Source: Nitzschia sp. pyKryTriq1
Lineage: Eukaryota; Bacillariophyta; Bacillariophyceae; Bacillariales; Bacillariaceae
Reading direction: 5' to 3'
Assembly (NCBI GenBank): GCA_956465555.1
Contig: OY101117.1
Span: forward strand, 558,001 to 622,000
DNA: 64,000 nucleotides
Shown: positions 24,435 to 36,363 of the stretch, piece by piece
Layout: each line of letters begins with the position of its first letter
How positions within the stretch are numbered: position 1 is the first letter of the stretch
Translations under genes and position numbers: made by a program
The notes under the pieces: model-generated
Seen by the model: the letters and a program-made list of their open reading frames with translations, nothing else
Told to the model about the DNA's origin: nothing
Databases searched by the model: none

Positions 24435-25300
24435 ATGATACTTTTCATCGTTGTCGTATTGGTTCTCCTTGTTTCCATCTTGATCCTTCGGGCCTTCCTG
24501 GTGCTCTCTGACATTCGCAAATCCAATGCTGCCGTAACAATTGACTACGGCAAAAACGATGACGGCGGCAAGCGACGGACCGCCCCCATTTCCACCGTGG
24601 TCGTATTGGGTTCCGGGGGTCATACGACCGAAATGTTACAGCTATTGCAATCTTTGAATCATAAGCAGTATACTCCTCTTACTTTTATTGTCGCCAAGAC
24701 GGATACCACCAGTCTTCGCCGCGTGGCCGCCCGCCAAGAACAGGACCGTATTACCGCCGACCACATCTACCACATCCCTCGGTCCCGAGAAGTGGGGCAG
24801 TCCTACCTGACGTCGATTGCGACGACTCTCTGGAGTCTGATTTATACCCTCGGGTTGGTGATCAAGATTCGACCTGGATTGTTGTTGTGTAATGGACCTG
24901 GGACATGTTTGCCGATTGCGGTGTGGACCTTTGTGGGGCGACTCTTGGGACTGTGGGAAGGAAAAATTGTTTTTTGTGAATCCTTTTGTCGAGTCACTAG
25001 GTATGTAATGTAATGCTATGTACTGTGCCGGGATGACGGCAGACTACTCTACGATTTGTAGCGAAGATGGCCTTGTTTTCTTCTCGCTCACACAACAACT
25101 TCTACTTCCCCTGGGTTTCTTCCTATGTACATACCAGCCTTTCTTTGACGGGAAAGCTATTGTACCCGATTGTTGACTTATTTGTGGTACATTGGGAACA
25201 ATTACAAGCACTGTATCCTAAAAGCCATTTGGTAACTACGTTTGTCCCGCGGTCGTCGTCTGCTGAGGAAGCCACCACCACGAAGAAGAATACGACGTAA
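24435..25300 (+). CDS. ALG14: UDP-GlcNAc transferase membrane subunit ALG14
   Basis: Two exons, 24435-25000 and 25138-25300, with a 137-nt intron (GTATGT...ACCAG); product 242 aa. An N-terminal membrane anchor (residues 2-22) precedes the GT-B fold motif VVVLGSGGHTTEMLQLL. Family blocks follow: GLLLCNGPGTCLPI, the splice-restored CESFCRVTSLSLTGKLLYP, and VVHWEQLQALYP. Alg14 anchors the catalytic Alg13 at the cytosolic ER face; together they add the second GlcNAc to dolichol-PP-GlcNAc in N-glycan assembly. The length is typical. The last 20 residues are Thr/Lys-rich. No ALG13 gene lies nearby. Confidence 0.9.
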
Positions 25301-26352
25301 ACGGCGACGAGCAAATGAGACAAGTTGGTTACATCTTCGATCAAGAAAGGTCAAGGCTAGACGTTTTTAGCAAGGAGGGCACCGAGTAGTTTGGGTGTCC
25401 TTTTGAGCATCTGGTCAGGCCAGGCCAGAGCACGAATCACAATTTTGTCGTCGATAGTAGTACCTCCAACAGGAAAATGTTTGGCTACTATCATCGGGAC
25501 AAGGAGCAAGTTCCGACGGGGAGAATACCTTTCACGTTTACAAAAGGATTGCTCTACCGGTACCTGTACGGGCGAGGAGGAGGAGCCCTTCTTCTTTTAT
25601 GTCTATTCAGACGGACGACTCGCACCGGAATTGTACCGCCGGTACGCTGCTCCTTTTCTTGGTCCTCTCTACTACTCTTGAAATAGAGTCGTACGTTGTA
25701 CTATCTCTATCAAAATCAAAACACCTTAGCGTTAACTTAGGCATCTTTGCCTAGCTATCCGATGATGGTCTCCAAGTACAGTACTGTTAGCTGGTACCGA
25801 GCGAAAATTGATGATGATGATTACGGCGACCGACGACTCACTCGATTTCTTCTACATTTTCGACGACTGCGAAAAGTCGATCGGGTTCCTAGTCGACCGA
25901 CGAAGATAGAATTCGGACACACGGACAGAAAGCAACAAATGAAAAATGCCGCGCGCCGTCGTCGCCGGGTCGTCGTTCGTCGTCGGACAGGAAAGCATTG
26001 AGCTAAATGTTTCGCCAGTTGAGTATACGTACTGTCTGTACCAGGTAGACTACTACGACTTTGTGTTACTGCCGCCAAAGCCACCTTTGTTTGAAAACCC
26101 AAAGTGGTGGGATGACCATGGCCACCACCACCGGAGCCTCACATTCCCCTCATACGTACTATACACTCACAAGTTGGCCTTACTAGTAGTTGTAGCATCA
26201 AATAATAACGATCGGACGCCAATCGAGTCCTCATCGAAAGAATCTTGAATTCACTTGTTAGTCGGTTTATACATCTTGTCACACGACTCCTCATACTTCG
26301 AGTACGTTACCTCCAGCCAAAGTCAAGAGAGCCACACGCAGCCACCAATACA
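25301..26352. other. Intergenic region, no gene recognised
   Basis: About 1 kb between ALG14 and the PP4 gene. Short open frames are present but resemble no family. A GTAC patch lies at about 25555-25570, and palindromic agtacagtactgttagctggtacc at about 25777-25800. Confidence 0.5.
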
Positions 26353-27537
26353 ATGAGCGCCGCCATGGTGAAGAATCCAGCCGATATGGCAGCAGTCATG
26401 CCCGACAGCTCTGCCAACAATATGGCCACCGGAGCTCCCGCCTTGCCTCCGCTCACCACCAACATGACGGCATCGTCTCTCACCAGCGGGGGAAACTCGT
26501 GTTTGGATGAGCAAATTGAACGATTGAAGCGATGCGAATACTTGCGAGAAGGAGAAGTCAAGGCCTTGTGTTTGAGGGCACGAGAGATTCTGGTCGATGA
26601 AAGTAATGTGCAGCGTGTGGATGCGCCCGTCACGGTAGGTACAACTAGACTAAAAGTGCTGTGGTGGAAGTGGTGGAACACGTACTTGCCGATGATTCCT
26701 TCCATGGGGTGTTGCCCACTCATCGCCTTCTTCGTTCTTTCTTTCCTTCTTTCCTTCTATCAGATATGTGGTGACATTCATGGACAGTTCTATGACTTGG
26801 TAGAACTCTTCAAAGTCGGTGGCGAGTGCCCAGATAAGAATTATTTGTTCCTGGGAGACTTTGTCGATCGAGGCTATTACAGTGTGGAAACCTTTTTGCT
26901 GTTGTTGGCCCTCAAGGTCCGTTATCCCGATCGGATCACTTTGATTCGTGGCAACCACGAATCGCGACAAATCACACAAGTTTACGGCTTTTACGATGAA
27001 TGCCTTCGAAAATACGGAAGTGTCAATGTATGGAGGTACTGCACCGAGATTTTTGATTATTTGAGTTTGAGCGCCATTATTGAAGACAAGATTTTTACCG
27101 TGCATGGTGGATTGAGCCCGAGTATTAACACTTTGGATCAAATCCGAGTCATTGACCGCAAGCAAGAAGTTCCCCACGATGGTGCCATGTGTGACCTCAT
27201 GTGGAGCGATCCCGAAGAGATTGATGGATGGGGATTGTCACCGCGTGGTGCGGGATACTTGTTTGGGGGAGACATTGTGGCCATGTTCAATGAACGGAAT
27301 GATTTGGATCTCATTGCTCGTGCGCATCAGCTGGTCATGGAAGGACATCGTTCCATGTTTAACGATGCTCTGGTGACCGTGTGGAGTGCGCCTAATTACT
27401 GCTACCGATGTGGAAATGTCGCGGCGATTCTGGAATTGGATGAAAATCTGGAGCGTTCTTTTAAGATTTTTGATGCGGCACCGCAAGAAGCTCGGGGTGT
27501 GCCCATCAAGAATCCACCTCCTGACTACTTTCTATAA
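26353..27537 (+). CDS. Serine/threonine protein phosphatase 4 catalytic subunit (PP4/PPX)
   Basis: Two exons, 26353-26634 and 26764-27537, with a 129-nt intron (GTAGGT...ATCAG); product 351 aa. The intron is a multiple of three with no in-frame stop, so it can be misread as coding. Removing it restores the family sequence [17 protein letters not shown]. Metal-binding motifs GDIHG, GDFVDRG and GNHES are intact. The core from about residue 51 follows PP4C through [32 protein letters not shown] to the YFL terminus, which is carboxymethylated in this family. A 50-residue Ala/Met/Ser-rich N-terminal extension is not usual. PP4 acts in DNA damage, centrosome and splicing-complex control. Confidence 0.93.
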   Translation: MSAAMVKNPADMAAVMPDSSANNMATGAPALPPLTTNMTASSLTSGGNSCLDEQIERLKRCEYLREGEVKALCLRAREILVDESNVQRVDAPVTVGTTRLKVLWWKWWNTYLPMIPSMGCCPLIAFFVLSFLLSFYQICGDIHGQFYDLVELFKVGGECPDKNYLFLGDFVDRGYYSVETFLLLLALKVRYPDRITLIRGNHESRQITQVYGFYDECLRKYGSVNVWRYCTEIFDYLSLSAIIEDKIFTVHGGLSPSINTLDQIRVIDRKQEVPHDGAMCDLMWSDPEEIDGWGLSPRGAGYLFGGDIVAMFNERNDLDLIARAHQLVMEGHRSMFNDALVTVWSAPNYCYRCGNVAAILELDENLERSFKIFDAAPQEARGVPIKNPPPDYFL

Positions 27538-27973
27538 ATTCAAATACCATACTTCATATTTTGTCAGCGGACTGCTGGGTTTGGGAGCAAAATGGGAGAT
27601 CATCTACCGCAGCAGATTGAGTAGTATTTTAAATACTTTACCTAGCAGGCTTCTGACTTGCAAACGCAATAAAATGGGCATGTTGACCGACTGATAGTTA
27701 TACTCGTATCATCAAAAATGACATGTATACGTACGAAGTATGTGTGTCCCCTTAAAGCAAGGTACCTGGTACTGCCTGTCCGCAATTTGCAAGTAGGCGA
27801 TTGACAATCGTGGCTTGACGCTGTTCTTATTTTAATCTTAGATAACACTATTGGTCTGCAACGAAGAATCTGTAATCGGTAGTCCTGTAGCTTAGCATGG
27901 TGTGGTTATCTTGTCCGCCACACCATTGATTGATTGATTCTCCAATCGCCATCTCCGCAGCAAAAAGTCGGTG
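27538..27973. other. Convergent intergenic spacer
   Basis: A spacer of 436 bp between the PP4 and OTU gene ends. No gene or RNA recognised; one short GTAC patch at about 27760-27772. Confidence 0.5.
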
Positions 27974-28981
27974 CTAGCGACCCTCGTCGTCTTCATCTGT
28001 CCAGAACCGTGACAGCCATCGCCGGGACACAGCACGGAAACCTCGAGGCCTTTCATCATCATCATCATCCCGCAAGGGGTCATTCCCACCACCCCGCAAT
28101 TTGGTTCGTTTTTTGCTCTTTTTCTTTTCTGCCACCGTTGAAGGAAAAATGGCCAAGAAATGATTCCCCGACGATAGTTGCCGCCCCGGTTGCAAGTCTG
28201 GAAATCGAGAGTCGGCACTCAGAATATGGAGGGCGGTTCGTTTGTCAAATTTAGGAGATCCAAAGCAGGCCATTCGTCGTAGGACGAATCGATTATGTTC
28301 ATTGGCAAGTTCATAAACATGAATGGGTCGCTGCAATACATTGCACAAGGCGACAATCTCAGGCCCTCCGCCCCAATACGAGTCTTGCCTCATCAATCGA
28401 CAATATTCAGTCCCACTAATTCCATATTGAGAGGCAGCTGCTTGGACTAAGTCTTGTGCTTTCAAGTACTCGTGGCCTTGTAGAAACAAGAGTTTTCGAG
28501 ATTCTTCCAGACATTCGACGGCTTGTTCTCGAAGCTTGGCAGAGTTTTGGTAGAGCCACTGCAAATTCTCAGGGTTCCTCAAATCCAAGTGTGTTCCATT
28601 GATTGCTTGTGAATAGCATGTACTAATAGAATGGAAGAGGCAATTTCCGTCCCCTGGAACTTGCCGAATCATCGCGGGTGTTTGTACGTCTGTGTGAACA
28701 CGGCGTTTCCGGAATAATTTGAACTCCTTTTCCCATTCTCCTGGAATTCGGCGATATTGCTTCAAGAGAAACCCGTGCTCATCGATACTGGGTGATGTGT
28801 TCCAGGGAGGATATCGTAGAGTCTCGGCGTTGGAATTCGAGCGATGATTACTCCGCGGAATCGAAGGAGTGGAAGTGGAGGCTAGAGTAGCTCCTGAGGT
28901 TTCGCGAGCCCAAGCGAAGGAAGAAATCCCACATAGCACGACGAGCAATAAGGTCGGGAATCGTCTGGACCGCTGTGTCAT
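27974..28981 (-). CDS. OTU-family cysteine protease with N-terminal signal peptide
   Basis: Intronless, 335 aa. The OTU fold is shown by VPGDGNCLFHSI (D111, catalytic C114), YWGGGPEIVALCNVL, and NHFLAIFP with the catalytic H274. OTU enzymes are deubiquitinases that usually work in the cytosol. Here residues 8-19 are a clear hydrophobic signal core (FPTLLLVVLCGI) followed by SSF22AWARE, which could be a plastid-type cleavage site at F22 or a plain secretory one. If correct, the protease enters the endomembrane system or the periplastidal compartment. Complex-plastid algae are known to keep a ubiquitin-type machinery there for preprotein import. The C-terminus is Lys-rich, then Asp/Arg-rich. 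Confidence 0.82.
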   Translation of the reverse strand: MTQRSRRFPTLLLVVLCGISSFAWARETSGATLASTSTPSIPRSNHRSNSNAETLRYPPWNTSPSIDEHGFLLKQYRRIPGEWEKEFKLFRKRRVHTDVQTPAMIRQVPGDGNCLFHSISTCYSQAINGTHLDLRNPENLQWLYQNSAKLREQAVECLEESRKLLFLQGHEYLKAQDLVQAAASQYGISGTEYCRLMRQDSYWGGGPEIVALCNVLQRPIHVYELANEHNRFVLRRMACFGSPKFDKRTALHILSADSRFPDLQPGRQLSSGNHFLAIFPSTVAEKKKSKKRTKLRGGGNDPLRDDDDDERPRGFRAVSRRWLSRFWTDEDDEGR

Positions 28982-29632
28982 GGTACGGTATATCTACCTA
29001 CGTACGGCGAGGAACTCAATCCAGGAGAGAAGATCTTGCAGTTGGGGGTTTAGTGGACACTACAGTCATCAATCAACAATCAACACCAATATGGGCTCTT
29101 TCTCTTCGCTTTCTCGGTTCTCGGCTCGGCGGCAGCTCTGCGCTCAACAATCATCATCAACAAACTCAAAAAAATTGGCGACACGTTGAAGCAAACTGGC
29201 GATGACTGAAATCGATGGAGCGATGGACAGACTTTATGGTACTTATTCTACTACCGTCAAAGGCTGACGACTGACAGTCGCTTTATTCATTTTGTAGTCT
29301 TGCTGTCGTTCGAGTTATTGCGGCTTGGCCTGCTTGCTTACCGGTACAGCACGCTTTTCAAGATGAAAGATGACGTCAATGAATTCATTCTGTGCCAGTT
29401 TTACGCCTCGTCACACATTTTTCGCCTTTCTCTGGCCAACTGCTGACCTTTGGCCACGCAAGATGGCTCTCTGATTTTATCCAAACGCACCTGTCCTTTG
29501 GAGATAACTCAAGACCTAGCTACAGTAGCTGCTGGTACCATCCAAAGAGTGGAAGACGACTCCTCATTTCGCTCCTATCCATTCAGCCGTGTTGTTTGTT
29601 CCCCTCTGGAACGAAATTTGCTGTGAAAGATC
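28982..29632. promoter_or_regulatory. Divergent spacer between OTU protease and desaturase
   Basis: A spacer of 651 bp between genes transcribed away from each other, so it should hold both promoters. I see no gene and no specific element beyond a short accggtacag word at 29340. Confidence 0.45.
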
Positions 29633-31151
29633 ATGGCTCCCGACGCCGACAAGTTGAGACAACGCGTGCCCGTACTAGGCAACAACAATGACAAGAGTAG
29701 TGCTGGTACGGATGCCGCCACCGAACAAAAAGTAGCTTCACTCAAAGCGTTGCGACCCACCGAGGTCGTTATTGATGGAGTCATTTACGATATTGCTTCC
29801 TTTGATCATCCTGGCGGCGATTCTATCCATATCTTTGGAGGCAACGATGCCACTGTGCAATACAAAATGATTCATCCATATCATACCAAGAAGCATTTGG
29901 AGAAAATGAAGCGAGTGGGTGTCGTTCCCGATTACTTTTGCGAGTACGTGTGAGAGTGGGAGCAAAACTCTGTTCATCCTTATGACTGTCGTGCCCGCCC
30001 GTACTGACGGTCCTCCTTATTTGTTCTTCCACCCAATTTCGTTTTGTACCCATTATCACAGATACAAGTTTGATACTCCCTTCGAGCGAGAAATCAAGAA
30101 GGAGGTATTTCAGATTGTTCGACGCGGCAAAGAATTCGGAACTCCTGGCTACTTGTTTCGTGCGATGTGTTACGTTACTGTGTTCTTTTATTTGCAGTAT
30201 TGCTGGATGCAACATACTAGTTATCCCTTGGCGATTGTCTACGGAATTTCCATGGCTTTGATCGGATTGAATGTTCAACACGATGCCAACCACGGAGCTG
30301 CCTCGAGAAAGGTGTGGGTGAACGACTTGTTGGGATTAGGAGCCGATTTCATTGGAGGATCCAAATGGTTGTGGATGGAGAAACACTGGACGCACCATGC
30401 GTACACGAACCACAAAGAACAAGATCCTGATGGCTTTGCTGCAGAACCACTTTTGTTATTCAATGATTATCCTGCCAACAGTCCCAAGCGAGCCTTTTAT
30501 CATTCGTACCAAGCATTTTATGCCATTTTTGTTCTGGCGGGATATTGGCTATCGTCGGTCTTTGACTTTCCGCAAGTTTGGACGTTACGAGATGCAGGAG
30601 CGACCAAAGTGGGCATTAACTTCCAAGACAATGAATGGATTGCCAGTCGGACCAAGTACGCGGTATCATTGCGTATCTTGTATCACGTCTGCAATGTGAT
30701 CATTCCTCTTTACAATAACTTTTCTTGGGCGACAGTCGGTCAAATAAATGTCATGGGAATTTCAGGAAGTCTTGCGCTGGGACTTCTCTTTACATTGTCG
30801 CACAATTTTGAAAATGCGGACCGAGATCCGACGGCACAAGCTCGCAAAACAGGAGAGCCCGTCTGCTGGTTCCAGGCCCAAGTGGAGACCTCTAGTACTT
30901 ATGGAGGACTCATTTCTGGTTGGCTCACAGGAGGACTGAACTTTCAAGTGGAACATCATTTGTTCCCTCGCATGAGTTCAGCGTGGTATCCCTACATTGC
31001 CCCCAAGGTCCGAGAGGTCTGCGCCAAGCATGGGGTAAAATACGCATATTACCCTTGGGTCTGGCAAAACATGTGGTCCACCCTTCAGTATACGCATGAA
31101 ATCGGCTCCGCCTCGCATTTCAAGCAAAATCCCTTCAAGGGAGAAATGTAG
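29633..31151 (+). CDS. Front-end fatty-acid desaturase, delta-5 type (EPA biosynthesis)
   Basis: Two exons, 29633-29943 and 30062-31151, with a 118-nt intron (GTACGT...CACAG); product 466 aa. An N-terminal cytochrome b5 domain carries the heme motif DHPGGD. The three histidine boxes are HDANH, HWTHHAYTNH and QVEHH, with Q replacing the first H of box 3, as in front-end desaturases. From memory the sequence tracks the Phaeodactylum delta-5 desaturase closely from its first residues (MAPDADKLRQR, then GGNDATVQYKMIHPYHT, KMKRVG, SSAWYPYIAPKVRE). It should convert 20:4n-3 and 20:3n-6 to EPA and arachidonate in ER membranes. Delta-6 activity cannot be excluded by eye. It converges on the next gene with an 85-bp spacer. 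Confidence 0.9.
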
Positions 31152-31236
31152 CTAGCGTGACCTTTTCTATAATACGAGTAGATTTTAGTGAAGTGGTGCA
31201 TTTATCCATGAAGCTACCGTGCTAGTAGTAATATTC

Positions 31237-34200
31237 TTATTGCAGTTTACGAGCTGGGAACTCGTGATTCAAAACCCAATTTCGTTCAGTATGATGCAAA
31301 TCGGGTCGATGGATAACCAATTCCATTGGACTTTCCCATTTCCAGGCAAAAATAACAATCGTCCACAAGATGGCCAAGACCAACAAGGATAGGCACAACA
31401 TGATGGAAGAGAATCCACTCCGTTTTTGCTTGATGCCTTCCATTATGGAGACACGTCCAAAGAGATAGCCCCAAAACGCAGTGACGCCCAAGCAAAAGAA
31501 GGTACCCCAGGATTCCATGGCACTGGCCGAAATCGTCCCTGCACCACCCAAAACCAAACTGATGGAGGTGACCACGAATTCGGCCAAGAACAAGACACCA
31601 CCCGAACTGCCCACTAGTTGACCGACAAGAAAGCCCATGATCACAATAGTCACGAGACTCAAGGTTTCAACAATAGAGCCAGTCTCGCTGATAGTAACTC
31701 CTGCGCGTCCCGTCTCCATGGACTGCAATGACATGCTTAGACCCTGGCATTACAAAGTAGAGAAAAGAATTATTGTTAGAGACTAATGCATCGTCGGCAA
31801 CTTCCCTATACAAATACGATTTCCATCCACGTACCAGGCTGATGCTGCTCGAAAATACAGTGAGGAGGTTCAAGAAAAAGTGCGGCGAACTTGCCGAAAA
31901 GCTCGCCAATGATACCATGATGGAAAGGAACACCTTGGTCGACCATGATACTTCTCCGAGATGAATTTGACCATCTCGATCGTGAAAAACAACAAACCCG
32001 CCTCCCGAAAGGGCTCGAAAGGTCGTGGAGGCTGCTTGATCTTGGTTGCTCCGCCAAAAGGCAATGTGTTTCATGAGATCATCCCTGCTTCGACGATTCC
32101 ATTTCGGAACAAATACCATGCGTTGCAAGAAAAGGGGACAAACCGAATCCCATTTTCGCTGACACCACAATTGGATGTACGAGTAGAGCCTCCGCAACAA
32201 CCCTTTACGAGTGTTCACATCGTCGGATGGAAGATGTTCCAGCATGGCTCGGAAGAAGTCGCGACTTGTGTAGCGTTCAATCCACCGTCCCAAACAAAGC
32301 CAAGAGAAAAAGAGGAAGAATGAAACATAGCCACATTCGTGTTCGGAGAGAAATCGCAACTCCGTTTCCACATGAAAGGGCAAGGCTTGCAAAGGGTAGT
32401 CGACCGGTGTTGCCGGAATCCAACGCGCGTAGCGTGCCACCAAGGTCCAGAACAAAGGCGCCGCCATGAGCGAGATGCTCAGCCACTGGGCTCCAATCAG
32501 AATGCGACGATCTACATAGACCGACGCTGCTCCTTGATTGTCGTCGACGGTCCAGCCCAAATGAGCTGACAGCACCCACAAAAGATTCAAGATACGAGGG
32601 CCAGGTCTGGCATGAAGACCCACCAAGTGGGGATCATCGTTGTTGTGAAAGTTGTGGCCAATATTGTTGTTTCGAGTGCCGTTGGGAAGGGTATCAACCA
32701 AGGAAGAAGGCTCATCACCGTAGGTCCAAGCCATCGCGTCTTCGTCAACGATCACAATAGATCGGATTTCGTTCTCCTGCATCATACTGAGCGGAAATCG
32801 CCCCGCCCCAGGTGGGGGAACATTCTGAATGTAATTCTGAAGCGATAGCGGATACAAAATTTGTTGATCGTGCGACACATTGAAGGGAGCCAAGCACCAG
32901 GAATCGATCAACAACAAACTTTCCATATCCAGCGTATTTTGGAGTTGGTAGTAAAGTATGTTGCGAGAGGAGAGGAATTGGGAAAGACTGACTTTAGGGC
33001 GGACGATTGATGATATGGCCCGCAGCGGTGGAAGCTGAAGCAGTTTGGGTCGTCGAATCAATGTTCCTGGGTACGCTACTCGATCCCAAATACCATGGAC
33101 CATCAACGATCGTGGATCGGATACGACACACAATGCCGCTTGTAGACCGCATACTGGATCATCAAAGAACATGTCCGTGACACATCCCCGTTGACGACGA
33201 TCATATCGACTGGGATGGGATAACGATCGCAAATGATTGGGATCTTCTTGAGGCCCCAGACAAAATCGACCTGGACTGTGGGCCAAATGAGCAAAGGCTT
33301 CGAGATACTTTGGTTCATCTTTCCAGAGAGTTGCATTAGCGAGCCTCGCACAAGGGGCATCACCAGTTGGGACCGACAGTGGAAGATTCGTCGTCGAAAA
33401 CACCGAATCGGTACATAGGATATTTCGGTAGACGCCGGCATGTCTCCACGGAATCATGAAATAATCGCTTCGACTCGTTTTTTGTCCGTCGGTAGGACTG
33501 TATCGCAAACACAATATATCCGTTATGGCTTCCCACTGACACAAGACTTTACGTTGGGCGTGGGACAATAAAGGGGCGGCCCGCATATCGACCAAACGTT
33601 TATGAATTTCAAAGCAGACTTGATGATGCCGCTCTGTCCATTCTTCCTTTTTCTGCAAGTCCTGAAGTAAGACTGTCAGAACTTTGGAGATTTGTCGAAA
33701 TACAGCATTCCGACGTTGTCGTTTCATGGCACATTCCAGTTGACCCACCACGTAAGCCTGTCCTAGTTCTTCCAACCGTGGACCCCAAGTGATGCTGCAG
33801 GATTCACAGGGCCCCTCGGTCCGATAGGCATGTGCTTGGACGGAATCGTTCGAGTTGGTATCCTCCTCCAAATGCAGTCGCTCGGCCGCTTTGGAAATGG
33901 AGGGATAAAATTCGTTTAACTGCGGCGCCCAATAGGCAATGGTCCTGCGGTCGTGTATAGAAAACGGCACCAATGTGGCTCTTCGGAATTCAGCCAAACT
34001 GTACTGGACATTGACATGGGCCGACAAATACATGATACGGACGGGTTGATCAGGTTTGCCCGACCGTTGCCATGGGGTGCTTCGCTGTAGTAGTGCCGTA
34101 GCATGGTCCGTCGTCACAGGAGTAGTAGTAGTATCTCTATTCTGTGCTGCACGAGTCGGTGGCTGGGTGGGATGTGCTCTACGAACAGTTCCGTGGTTGG

Positions 34201-35728
34201 AATCGGCATTATTATTTGCGTTTTCGCCGCTTCGTTCCGTGGCGAAATGATAATGAATCAAAAAGGGTGCCGGTGGCAAGTGGGCTTCTTCCGTGTATAC
34301 ATTGGCCCAAAAGGCATCGACCCCCTCGCGATGAGCATTCAATTGTTGTGTGGCATGGGCCAGTAGCGATGCGAGTGGTCGTACTCCAAAGACTACCACT
34401 TGAGATTGTCCCGGAGCAAGATACCCCTCCGAAGGATATACTGTAAAACAATCCTTGCGCATAATCGAAATTCGCCATACCAAAGGTCGCTTGTAATCGG
34501 GATTGGTAAAATGACACAAATGCCAGGAATGCAGTGCGGTTTCTGAAGCCTCATGAGAATGATAGGACGATGTTGTTGATGATTGATGATCACGATCACC
34601 ACTGCCGTTTTCAAATAAATGTTTCAAGTCTTGCAATTCCATAATGGGATCATCATCATCATCATCATCATCACCACCACCACCATTAGCATCGTCATCC
34701 ACTTGAAAGAAGAGAAGATCCGATAAAAAGTGCAAGGATTCCGACTGATATTGGGAAATGTCCAAGTGACGGTGAAGAGTAGCGGCATTAGTAAAGGCTC
34801 GTTGAGCTCGACGAGAGGAGTAGGGGGTGACCGGTGGATACTCCTCTGGATACTGTTGCTGTTGTTGGAGCCGCACGCATGTCGCCGCCGCTACCGCTTG
34901 TGCTTGCGTAGCTATGGTGTCGTCGTTGTTGTTGTTGTTGTTCTTAGGATAAGAATAGCCCGTAGGCTGCTGGAAGGTAGAGTGATATCGACAATTTGGG
35001 CACAGCATCGTCGTCGTCGTCGTCGTCGTCGTCGTGCTGGACGAGTCGTCGTCCTGGCGTGATGACGATACTGAAGAAGATTGAATACAACATCGCCCGG
35101 GCCCTAGACCATCGAACGGATCCACACAATTCCAATGCGTAATCCACAAATCGTCGGTATTCCAATAGGCTTGTTGATAGGCTTGAAACCAATCCATCGA
35201 TGATGAATCACTGTTGTTGCCAAAATTCCAGCGGGCTTGGAATTTTCTCTTCCACAGCTGTGAATTATGGCGAGCCGCTTGGTACATGGTCTTGGAGGCG
35301 GTAGCGATTCGCACAATTTCCTGGACCGACAAGTGCTGCAAGATGGCAGCACTGGTATCGGGACCCAACTGCTCCAGCAACGACAGCGACATCGAATGCT
35401 CGTGATAATCACGATTCTTCATCCTTGATATCTTGTTCTCCTCTACTCGATGATCATCAGCATCATCAGCATCACCAGCATCTTCACCATGATATTCGTT
35501 CTCCTCCTCCTCGTCGTCACTCTCAATCCACGCTGGCACCACTATAGACTCCAAAGGAATTGTTTTTGCCTCATCGACGGGAGTCCTTCTAGTAGAAATT
35601 GCCTTGCGTCTTCGTTTCCTCATGGAAGTTTGGAGCAGTCGTCGATGGCGGGATTGAGTCGTAACTGCTGGCTCAACCGGTGGCGGCGACGATGATTCTT
35701 CTTGTTCTTGTTCGCATTCTGCTTCCAT
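31237..35728 (-). CDS. F-box protein with MSP-like domain and multi-pass C-terminus, function unknown
   Basis: Two exons, 31835-35728 and 31237-31743, with a 91-nt intron (GTACGT...GCCAG); product about 1466 aa. An F-box lies near residues 125-175 (AAILQHLSVQEIVRIATASK, then LWKRKFQARW). At about 415-495 there is a beta-rich stretch like the MSP/papD-like fold (FTVYPSEGYLAPGQ). After a long unrecognised middle part, hydrophobic segments appear near 1076, 1139 and 1265-1298. The spliced last exon adds at least three more (VTIVIMGFLVGQLV; FLAEFVVTSISLVLGG; LCLSLLVLAILWTIVIF). Known F-box proteins recruit substrates to SCF ubiquitin ligases; this one may do so at a membrane, which is inference. 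Asp, Asn and Gln low-complexity runs are present. Confidence 0.7.
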
Positions 35729-36363
35729 GATGATTCGATTTGGACTACTCGTTACACCTCCGCCTTTCCCTTTTATGATTTCAGTATTGCAGTAAGAAAT
35801 GAATCGACTACGAATGCTGGACCCTTTTTTGTACTCGCGTATTTGTTGTTGGTGTTGTTGTTGGATTACTTTTCCCCTTGTTGCGTGCTGCGTGCTTGAG
35901 AGATGAGTGAAGAAATACTGTAGGTCCGAGATAATACTGTAGTTAGCACGTGCTTTTTACCTCTTGTCTGTTTCGCCTTCTTCCTGCGGCCCGGCGCGCT
36001 CGGGCTATTTTTTTAATGGCATACAGTATCGGTACATACGTATCATACCGCGTACAAGTACCGATATGTATGTGGCCGGGCGCGTGCGTGCGTGCGTGTC
36101 TCGTGTCTGGTTGGTCTGTCTTCGTCCGCGCAGCCAGCTAGCAGTTTCTCTTCGAAAAACTCTGCACCGATAGACCTCGAAAACTCGACCATGATCGCAA
36201 TGATCAAAATAACATCATCATGAACATTATTTTCTCGATCCAAGGATATCAGCAACGCATAGTCTACTACTCGTAGCATACATCCACCATTCCTTCGAGA
36301 CTTACTCCCAACGACGAATCACTATTAGAGAAATCAAGCAAGCAATCAATCAAGCAAGCAATC
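35729..36363. promoter_or_regulatory. Divergent promoter region between the F-box and importin-like genes
   Basis: A spacer of 635 bp with both starts facing outward. It contains palindromic tatcggtacatacgt...gtacaagtaccgatatgta at about 36027-36071. Just upstream of the plus-strand ATG is a run of aagcaatcaatcaagcaagcaatc. Confidence 0.5.

Noticed and set aside
26635-26763. Hydrophobic insert in the PP4 catalytic subunit
   Set aside because: It is an intron with GT-AG borders; removing it restores the conserved family sequence.
34730-35062. Arg/Val-rich plus-strand frame
   Set aside because: Complement of Thr/Asn/Gln low-complexity codons in the F-box gene.
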